From Methanoregulaceae archaeon (GTDB taxonomy: Archaea > Halobacteriota > Methanomicrobia > Methanomicrobiales > Methanospirillaceae): 11,953 bases of DNA. The position numbers and the translations under genes were made by a program. The stretch is from the NCBI GenBank assembly GCA_013331415.1, contig DUGL01000180.1, positions 1,961 to 13,913 of the forward strand, written 5' to 3'. The notes below the pieces were generated by a model. That model was not told the origin of the DNA and did no database searches. It saw only the letters and a program-made list of their open reading frames with translations. Shown here in pieces: positions 6,858 to 11,953 of this stretch. Positions within the stretch are counted from its first letter, which is position 1, and each line of letters opens with the position of its first letter.

Positions 6858-7688
6858 GTGAAAAAAATTGGAATGATAGTACTCATATTCATGATCCTGA
6901 CCGGTATGGGCGGGTATGCCGTGGCTGACACGGGAATCCCCCAGACCCCCGAGACAATCGGGGTTGGAACGGTCACGGCTGCACAGGTTGCCGGTTCAAT
7001 GGTCTCGAGGACGAGCATCGAGACGGCCATGTCCGTGGATGATCCGCTCGCTGATATCCCCCCGCTTGATCCGTATGGGTGGGGCATCTACTATGTGACC
7101 ACCTACAACGAAGACACTGTCTCGAATGGCGTAGGGTTCATCGAGTACACCAAGCTGATGAACCTCGATACGGCGAACATGAACGTGAACCAGTACAACA
7201 TCGAGGCATTCAAGCAGCTCGCCTTCGAGGGTGACGGTACATCGTCGATGGTCACGACCGAGAACATCTTCGTGGACGGCACCGCGAGGTGGCAGGATAC
7301 CGGAGATAGCATGATGTGCGTCTTCGCCGCGTCACCTGCGGTCGTGTTCCCTGCATTCTGCAATTCAGCAGAGGCGGGCAGCTCGGTCGACATGCGGTTC
7401 GGCAGCGTTACGACCACGACCAATGACCGGTTCATCATGAAGACAGGTGACCCGGCGGTCGAGCTCAACCACAATGTCCGGGTGATCGAGACTATCGGCA
7501 AGGCATCCGCGTACATGAACGTACTCGGCCTCGAGAGCAGGAGTGAGTATACCATACCTGAAGTGGTCTATGCGACAACCGGGTTCTCCGAGACCACCAC
7601 CGTCGACGGACTCATCGAGATCTTTGACAAGACCATGCACTACACGAGCCGTCTGACCGGTGAGGGAGAAGCCCCGCTCGATGTCTGA
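6858..7688 (+). CDS. Secreted protein of unknown function
   Basis: Using the GTG at 6858, the product has 276 residues. AGGAGGAG at 6846-6853 places GGAGG 6 bases before the GTG, so I prefer it to the in-frame ATG at 6837, which would put the ribosome site inside the gene. Residues 1-23 are a signal peptide (KK, hydrophobic core, cleavage near YAVA-D). The mature part is rich in Thr, Ser, Asp, Met and aromatic residues and probably beta-rich; it has two cysteines (C154, C168) that could form a disulphide and no C-terminal membrane anchor. The run from GWGIYYVTTYNEDT (75-87) through EAGSSVDMRFGSVTTTTNDRF (about 172-192) reminds me of multi-copy secreted proteins of methanogens without a named domain; that is recollection, not a search result. 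It stands alone, with its own terminator. Confidence 0.75.
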   Translation: MKKIGMIVLIFMILTGMGGYAVADTGIPQTPETIGVGTVTAAQVAGSMVSRTSIETAMSVDDPLADIPPLDPYGWGIYYVTTYNEDTVSNGVGFIEYTKLMNLDTANMNVNQYNIEAFKQLAFEGDGTSSMVTTENIFVDGTARWQDTGDSMMCVFAASPAVVFPAFCNSAEAGSSVDMRFGSVTTTTNDRFIMKTGDPAVELNHNVRVIETIGKASAYMNVLGLESRSEYTIPEVVYATTGFSETTTVDGLIEIFDKTMHYTSRLTGEGEAPLDV

Positions 7689-7705
7689 ACAGGAAATGCG
7701 CTGAT

Positions 7706-7753
7706 GCGGGGCGTACCCGGGATACCCTGGACCCCCGCCGATATGCCTTTTTT
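7706..7753 (+). terminator. Hairpin plus T6 terminator of the secreted-protein gene
   Basis: GCGGGG (7706-7711) pairs with CCCCGC (7733-7738), and a T6 run follows at 7748-7753. It starts 17 bases after the stop codon. Confidence 0.65.
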
Positions 7754-8249
7754 CCGTGAACAAATCTCCCTGAAGATACCTGGTTGCTCAACCCCGGTCT
7801 CGTTCTTTACTCCTGAACGTTCTATTCATATGATGTGGATATCCTGATCAACCCCATTCCCGATTGAGTGCAATCAAGGTTCACAGGAATATCACATCAC
7901 GGGGCCACAGGCATCTCCTCCACGATCCCAACCAGGGAAGTGCGCTGACGGGTCAGCCCCTTCTCCCATAACGGATCATCGGCCGAATTGATCGCTCAAG
8001 GTTCCTGTATGTGCCCACGGGAGCCTGTTTTGGGCCCGGTATCCTCTCTGAAGGGAGCATGAGCAGAAATGAGTCAGGAGGGGATACGTAACCGATCTGG
8101 AATGAGAGAGCAGGAAGGATTATCAAGAGGTCCCGGGGCAGGGGATATGGTCAGGACAGGCAGAAAGCATGGTCTGGTATGACCTTTCCCGGACACTGCC
8201 CGGTATCCCGTCAAAGGTATGCCGTGCCACGATTGCGGGCGGGCAAAGG
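7754..8249. other. Convergent intergenic region with no convincing gene
   Basis: This gap of about 500 bases separates the ends of two convergent genes. The longest short frames I found (26 codons on plus near 7867, 35 codons on minus starting at 8060) lack ribosome sites. It contains an inverted repeat GCTGAC-GG-GTCAGC (7944-7957) followed by a pyrimidine stretch, and the 9-base word TCAAGGTTC twice (near 7875 and 7998). The minus-strand gene ending at 8250 has no clear T-run terminator here. No RNA gene was recognised. Confidence 0.45.
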
Positions 8250-9758
8250 TCAGGACCCCGGGGTATAGTGCGTCACCTCGCCCCAGGGGACCAGCCCGGC
8301 CTCATCAGGCACCGAGACCGGGCCGTGCCCGCAGCAGACCAGGCACCCGGTCCTCCCCCCATGGTACTGCCCGGTGGTGCCCCGGGCGAGATCGAGGAGG
8401 AGCTGGCGTTCCCGGCGTGCAACCTCGCTGTCCACGTTCACCGAGCTGACGAGGATCACCGCAAGGGTATTGTATGCTGCACGGTCAGGGGAGAGGTGCG
8501 GGAAATTTATCACCGTGTCAGCCGTAAAAAGCACCCCAATCTCCTCGCAGAACAGGTAGACCTGCCCGTGCAGGTGCCCGCCGAGTCCTTCCAGCACCTC
8601 GAACCGGTACCCCCCGATATCAAGCGTTTCGAGAACCGGGAACCCACTGCGCTCGACCCCTGATCCCGGGGGAAACAGCGTAACCTCCTGCGGCGGATTG
8701 AACCGCGAGAAGAGGTTGATCATCGTGGTATAGATCTCCTCGAGGACCGATGCCTCGCTCCGTGAACCATATGCCCGGTTCGCAACCCTGATGATCTCCT
8801 GCGTCCCGGGATGCATGCGGGCCGGCGCCCCGATCTCCCCACCTGCCCCGCAGTGGTCCGCATCGGCATGGGTGATCACGAGGTCCCGTATTGCCTCTCT
8901 CCCGCCCGGTACGAGTTCCCGGATGAGGGCCCCGATATCCCGTGCATAGATCCCGTACCCGGTATCGATCATCGTGCAGCCTTCGGGAGTTGCGATGAGG
9001 TACACATTGCCCCCGGCAGGTGGCTGGATGCAGATGAGGGTGACCTCATCCGTGAGCGGTATTGACTGGATATCGGCAAAGAACCCGTCACCCGTGGTGG
9101 CGGTGAGGGTCCTGCCGGTCTGGAGAAAGGAGGCAAAGACCGTCTTCGGGTCCTGGCCGAGGTTCATCAGCTCCTGGACGGCGTGGTTGATGTCTGCGAG
9201 AAACGAGAAGAGGAACTGGTCTTTAGACCCGCCGATGATTGCACGGAGCTCCTGGGCAAACCGTATGTAGAAGACGGTATCGTCAAGGCTCTTCCCGGTC
9301 GTATCGTACTCGAGGATCTCTATCCGGTACCGGGACTTGAGCGCATCGAGGAGACGCTCGACGGCCGCACTCTCCTCGAGGCTGATCGTTACCGTGAGCC
9401 GCTCCGGGTGGCGGCCCCGGTCATCGAAATCGATGTACGTGATATTTGCCCCGCACGCGGTCGTGTGGTTGAGGAAGGCAAAGAGTGCACCGGGTTCATT
9501 CGGGAGGAAGATGTACACTTTGAGGATACTGAGTGGCTGCAGGGTGTCCTGGAGGTATCCCATCGCAGCGAGTCCGTCCTCGATGGTTCCGTACGCTTCC
9601 TCGGGGCAGGTGACCTCGAAGAAGACGATGAACGGGTCGATCCGCTGGTCGAACTGGACCCGGTTGATATTCGCCCCGCTGTGCATCACCACGCGGGCCA
9701 CGTTATGGAGCGCTCCGGGGAGGTTCGGCACCCGTGCGATAAAGGAGTACTTGGGCAT
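8250..9758 (-). CDS. Two-ACT-domain protein fused to a metallo-beta-lactamase-fold hydrolase
   Basis: A 502-residue cytosolic protein. Residues 4-70 and 78-150 are tandem ACT domains, small-molecule (often amino-acid) sensing modules; both show the ACT N-P-G-A-L turn (N12-L13-P14-G15-A16-L17, then N87-E88-P89-G90-A91-L92) and the following G-A-N-I strand (28-31, 103-106). Residues about 156-225 are mainly helical with no domain I recognise. Residues about 226-490 are a metallo-beta-lactamase fold with THADADHCG (H297, D299, D301, H302), H395 or H397 in GGHLHGQ, D414 in LFTADT and terminal H478 in CCGHG. The second histidine of the usual HxHxDH is Asp. The ATG at 9758 has GGTGAT close upstream; a longer frame to 9923 exists, but its extra N-terminus resembles no domain. 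An AAATATC element at about 9839-9833 may be its promoter. I infer a ligand-controlled hydrolase; the substrate is unknown. Confidence 0.82.
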   Translation of the reverse strand: MPKYSFIARVPNLPGALHNVARVVMHSGANINRVQFDQRIDPFIVFFEVTCPEEAYGTIEDGLAAMGYLQDTLQPLSILKVYIFLPNEPGALFAFLNHTTACGANITYIDFDDRGRHPERLTVTISLEESAAVERLLDALKSRYRIEILEYDTTGKSLDDTVFYIRFAQELRAIIGGSKDQFLFSFLADINHAVQELMNLGQDPKTVFASFLQTGRTLTATTGDGFFADIQSIPLTDEVTLICIQPPAGGNVYLIATPEGCTMIDTGYGIYARDIGALIRELVPGGREAIRDLVITHADADHCGAGGEIGAPARMHPGTQEIIRVANRAYGSRSEASVLEEIYTTMINLFSRFNPPQEVTLFPPGSGVERSGFPVLETLDIGGYRFEVLEGLGGHLHGQVYLFCEEIGVLFTADTVINFPHLSPDRAAYNTLAVILVSSVNVDSEVARRERQLLLDLARGTTGQYHGGRTGCLVCCGHGPVSVPDEAGLVPWGEVTHYTPGS

Positions 9759-9854
9759 GACATCACCGAGTGTAGCATACCCGTGGGATGTGAAACGATA
9801 TCTCTCTTTCCGGTTCATCACCAGATGTGGAGATATTTCCCATTTTGAGGACGT

Positions 9855-10088
9855 GTGGAGGCCTATCGCATCTCTCTGCACCCACGGGATACCGCTCACC
9901 CGCAACAGGAGACTATCCTGCACATGGTCCTCGCGGGGTCCCAGGAGTACGTCACCACCCTGCTTATCAGGCGGTTCGGGCAGTCATGGCCGGAGATACC
10001 GAAGATCCCGCCCTGGAGAAATGCCGCAAGCAAGGGATCGATGGAGAGAGAGAACAGGGGAAGATCGCGCACCCCATGCCCCGGGTGA
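9855..10088 (+). CDS. Possible small gene of unknown function, perhaps frameshifted
   Basis: A GTG at 9855 preceded by GAGG (9847-9850) opens a 77-codon frame. By eye, third codon positions are mostly G or C, first positions intermediate and second positions lowest from 9855 to about 10000, the usual coding signature here. The middle section (LAGSQEYVTTLLIRRFGQSW) could be an amphipathic helix. After about 10040 the product becomes a low-quality RENRGRSRT tail, while another plus frame (ATG at 9986 to a stop at 10094-10096) takes on the coding-like pattern (ALEKCRKQGIDGEREQGK). This would fit one gene with a frameshift near 9985-10040, or two overlapping short frames, or chance. I recognise no family. 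It is divergent from the ACT/lactamase gene. Confidence 0.35.
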   Translation: MEAYRISLHPRDTAHPQQETILHMVLAGSQEYVTTLLIRRFGQSWPEIPKIPPWRNAASKGSMERENRGRSRTPCPG

Positions 10089-10112
10089 AGGTATGACCCT
10101 GCTGTTTTGAGA

Positions 10113-10177
10113 CCGGGGCTAAACCATTACCGGCCCCGGGGATCGCGTCTGGTTGTATCCCCGGGAGAAGTGAAAAA
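10113..10177. terminator. Overlapping hairpins between convergent genes
   Basis: CCGGGGC (10113-10119) pairs perfectly with GCCCCGG (10133-10139). CCCGGGGAT (10135-10143) pairs perfectly with ATCCCCGGG (10157-10165). The two stems share 10135-10139, so they exclude each other. On the minus strand the 105-residue protein gene stops at 10184 and a T5 run (10177-10173) follows, then these stems. The position suggests 3'-end formation for that gene. Confidence 0.45.
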
Positions 10178-10183
10178 TTTATC

Positions 10184-10501
10184 CTATTCCGGATTGGAAC
10201 CGAAGATATCTTCATGCTCCATCATCAGTGAACCGAAGATGATCTTCTCGAGGACCTGGGATACGTACTTGATCTTCTGGGCCTGCTCCATATCCTCGTT
10301 CCGATGGATATCTGAGTAGATCTGTACCCGGAGGAGGGCAAACCGGAGGTGATCGAGCCCCTCCTCGTCAAGAGTCATCGCACTGCGGTAGATCTTCTCA
10401 ACCGACCCGGGAAAGAGGTGGATATCTTCAAGGACCCGTGCAATATCTTCGAAGAGGGGAAGGGGAGTCCCGCCAGCCTCGAGAACCTCCCTGAATTTCA
10501 T
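10184..10501 (-). CDS. Conserved-looking 105-residue helical protein coupled to the Mrp ATPase
   Basis: I do not recognise a family. The 105 residues lack a signal peptide, a membrane segment and cysteines, and are predicted by eye to be mainly helical and acidic, with charged amphipathic stretches (LEDIHLFPGSVEKIYRSAM; ALLRVQIYSDIHRNEDMEQA) and a conserved-looking C-terminal part KIKYVSQVLEKIIFGSLM. The ATG at 10501 directly follows the TAG of the Mrp gene (TAGATG) and has only a weak GAGAAG ahead, so its translation most likely depends on ribosomes finishing Mrp. That suggests a job with Mrp, perhaps as a partner in iron-sulfur cluster handling, but this is inferred only from position. Third-position GC fits real coding sequence. 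Confidence 0.75.
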   Translation of the reverse strand: MKFREVLEAGGTPLPLFEDIARVLEDIHLFPGSVEKIYRSAMTLDEEGLDHLRFALLRVQIYSDIHRNEDMEQAQKIKYVSQVLEKIIFGSLMMEHEDIFGSNPE

Positions 10502-11386
10502 CTACTTCTCAACCACTCTGACGAGTTCTTCCATCACTGCATCGACGCTCTTCCAGGTGGGGCTGTCGCGGCTCCGGATCACGAACGGCTTTCCCTCATC
10601 CCCGGCTTTCCGCATCTCGGGATCGAGGGGGATAGAACCGAGGAAGGGGACGCCGAGTTCCTCTGCGATCCGTTTCCCTCCGCCGGATCCGAAGAGGTCG
10701 ATCTCCCCCTGGCAGTGCGGGCAGACGAGCGCGCTCATGTTCTCGACGATACCTACCACAGGGATATCGAGCTTTTCCACGAATTTGGTTGCCTTCATTG
10801 CATCCATCGTCGCAACATCCTGCGGGGTCGTGACAATGACCGCACCGGTCACGTTCGGAGCGAGCTGGATGATCGAGAGAGCCTCGTCTCCCGTGCCGGG
10901 AGGCAGGTCCACAACGAGGAAGTCGAGCGGGCCCCAGTCAACGTCAGAGAGGAACTGGGAGATCGCGCTCATCTTCATCGGGCCGCGCCAGATGACCGGG
11001 GTGCTGGCATCAGGAAGGAGGAAACCCATCGAGATGACCGAGAGGTTGCCCGTCATCCGGATTGGTTGGATCATGTTCCCAAGCGTGGTGAGCTTCTGGT
11101 CCTCGATGCCGAGCATCTTCGGCACGTTCGGGCCATGGATATCAAGGTCCATCAGGCCTGTTTTATATCCATGTGCCGACAGGGCAAACGCGAGGTTCAC
11201 GGAAACGGTGGATTTCCCGACACCGCCCTTGCCGCTCAGCACGAGGATAACGTGCTTCACATCGATTTTAGATTTTTCAGGGAGCCCTTTTGCCTTTCCC
11301 TGGGCGGTATCGCAGGTGGCAGCACTGGGGCAGCTGTCACATTCCTGGTCGCATTCCTCTTCTTTGCTATGTTTCTGGTCTTCCAT
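10502..11386 (-). CDS. mrp: Mrp/NBP35 family P-loop ATPase (iron-sulfur cluster carrier)
   Basis: A 294-residue cytosolic P-loop ATPase of the Mrp/NBP35/ApbC group, which binds a labile [4Fe-4S] cluster and passes it to target proteins. Four cysteines at the N-terminus (C12, C16, C19, C25) resemble the N-terminal ferredoxin-like motif of Nbp35 and some archaeal Mrp proteins. The deviant Walker A GKGGVGKST lies at 52-60, the Mrp hallmark GLMDLDIHGPNVPKMLG at 77-93, VIWRGPMKMSAI at 131-142, Walker B-like VVDLPPGTGDE at 158-168, TTPQDVA at 186-192, and the CPHC cluster ligands C222 and C225. The length is typical. GAGG (11397-11400) is 10 bases before the ATG, with a T7 run between. Short N-terminal variants exist in the family; the cysteine cluster supports this start. 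It leads a two-gene operon with the 105-residue protein. Confidence 0.93.
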   Translation of the reverse strand: MEDQKHSKEEECDQECDSCPSAATCDTAQGKAKGLPEKSKIDVKHVILVLSGKGGVGKSTVSVNLAFALSAHGYKTGLMDLDIHGPNVPKMLGIEDQKLTTLGNMIQPIRMTGNLSVISMGFLLPDASTPVIWRGPMKMSAISQFLSDVDWGPLDFLVVDLPPGTGDEALSIIQLAPNVTGAVIVTTPQDVATMDAMKATKFVEKLDIPVVGIVENMSALVCPHCQGEIDLFGSGGGKRIAEELGVPFLGSIPLDPEMRKAGDEGKPFVIRSRDSPTWKSVDAVMEELVRVVEK

Positions 11387-11440
11387 AAAAAAACAGCCTC
11401 GTTATCTTGTTCCGTATACTATGGGGAAAAATGAAATAAA

Positions 11441-11448
11441 GATATATA
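11441..11448 (-). promoter_or_regulatory. TATA box of the Mrp operon
   Basis: On the minus strand the sequence reads TATATATC within GTATATATCTTTATTTC. RNA starting about 25 bases downstream (near 11420) would leave a leader of about 35 bases before the ATG at 11386. The gap between the RNase HI stop and the Mrp start (11387-11481) is AT-rich here, supporting a separate promoter. Confidence 0.6.
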
Positions 11449-11481
11449 CATACGGGCAAAAGCACCCCGGCGTCCTGCCGG

Positions 11482-11916
11482 CTACCTCCCACCCCGGTTT
11501 GCATCAAGTGTCTCATTGCAGAGATGATCAGCCCGCACGATCATCGGGTGCTCCCTCGGGACAGAGGTATACGTGACCCGTCTGAACCGTGATGCAAGCA
11601 GGGAGGCCTCCCGGCAGAGGGGTTGGAGCCGGGGTGAAGATACGCGGTACCGGCCGGTCATCTGCCGCATGACGAGTTCGCTGTCCGAGAAGACTGCGAC
11701 CTGCGTGCCCCCATGCCGGGCGGCAGCGGTGAGCCCCGCGATGAGCGCCTGGTATTCTGCCTCGTTATTGGTCTTTTGCCCGAGCGGGATCGCATCCTCC
11801 TCGATGACCATAGCCCGGGTATCGAGCAGGATATACGCGCAGGCAGCAGGCCCGGGATTGCCCCGGGATGCTCCATCCGTGTACAGTGAGAGAGATAGCT
11901 CGTCTGCAGCTGCCAT
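11482..11916 (-). CDS. rnhA: Ribonuclease HI-like protein
   Basis: A 144-residue RNase H-fold enzyme that cuts the RNA strand of RNA-DNA hybrids, as in primer and R-loop removal. The four catalytic acidic residues are in place: D14 in YTDGASRGNPGP, E54 in KTNNEAEYQALIAGL, D78 in FSDSELV and D130 in RADHLCNE, with H123 at the position of the helper histidine of the Escherichia coli enzyme. The compact length, without the basic protrusion of the E. coli protein, resembles archaeal and Bacillus-type RNase HI. The start ATG at 11916 has a GGACAGGT sequence directly before it, a modest ribosome site; the N-terminus up to the first strand is short, as expected. It lies upstream of the Mrp operon on the same strand, which appears to have its own promoter. 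The region from 11917 to the right edge is too short to interpret. Confidence 0.9.
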   Translation of the reverse strand: MAAADELSLSLYTDGASRGNPGPAACAYILLDTRAMVIEEDAIPLGQKTNNEAEYQALIAGLTAAARHGGTQVAVFSDSELVMRQMTGRYRVSSPRLQPLCREASLLASRFRRVTYTSVPREHPMIVRADHLCNETLDANRGGR

Positions 11917-11953
11917 ACCTGTCCAGCTATCGTGGTTGCAGGATATGGGTCTT

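Noticed and set aside
7955..8060. 35-codon minus-strand frame in the convergent gap
   Set aside because: No ribosome site precedes the ATG and the product is short, basic and unlike known proteins.
9759..9923. 55-residue N-terminal extension of the ACT/metallo-beta-lactamase protein
   Set aside because: The ATG at 9758 has a nearby GGTGAT and places the first ACT strand at residue 4; the extension has no domain character.
10349..11434. Plus-strand frame of 361 codons opposite the Mrp gene
   Set aside because: The minus strand encodes an unmistakable Mrp ATPase with Walker A and CPHC motifs; the opposite frame is a high-GC shadow.

Overview
The window looks like chromosomal DNA of a methanogenic archaeon, most likely of the order Methanomicrobiales. 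The grounds are TTTATATA-type TATA boxes, GGAGG ribosome binding sites, high-GC genes set in AT-richer gaps, an archaeal 6-phospho-3-hexuloisomerase, an M42 (TET-type) aminopeptidase, a cysteine-rich Mrp/NBP35 ATPase, and secreted proteins built from Ig-like IPT/TIG repeats. The order is an inference from gene content; no rRNA or tRNA gene is present to fix it.

Layout. 1-1491 (-): N-terminal part of a secreted protein of about 93-residue IPT/TIG-like repeats, running off the left edge, with two TATA candidates upstream. 1492-2238: a long gap, AT-rich at first, ending in a run of hairpins. 2239-5002 (-): a tight three-gene set, hexuloisomerase (hxlB), class I/II aminotransferase, M42 aminopeptidase (gaps of 10 and 3 bases). 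5003-5330: divergent regulatory region with a TATA element readable on both strands, three perfect palindromes and an unannotated 45-codon reading frame with a perfect GGAGG, ending 3 bases before the next start. 5331-6569 (+): M20-family amidohydrolase. 6858-7688 (+): secreted protein of unknown function, followed by a hairpin plus T6 terminator. 7754-8249: convergent gap with nothing convincing in it. 8250-9758 (-): a two-ACT-domain protein fused to a metallo-beta-lactamase fold. 9855-10088 (+): coding-like short frame of unknown function, possibly broken by a frameshift. 10113-10177: overlapping hairpins between convergent genes. 10184-11386 (-): Mrp/NBP35 ATPase followed directly (TAG-ATG) by a 105-residue helical protein. 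11482-11916 (-): RNase HI.

How genes may work together. The hexuloisomerase would belong to the ribulose monophosphate route that archaea use in reverse to make ribulose 5-phosphate. The co-transcribed aminotransferase and aminopeptidase, with the divergent amidohydrolase, suggest a peptide and amino-acid handling neighbourhood. The Mrp ATPase and its partner are probably translationally coupled and may act together in iron-sulfur cluster delivery. No mobile element, CRISPR array or complete defence system was seen. The most unusual items are the ACT-ACT-metallo-beta-lactamase fusion, the hidden short frame in the amidohydrolase leader, and the structured gap at 2056-2226.
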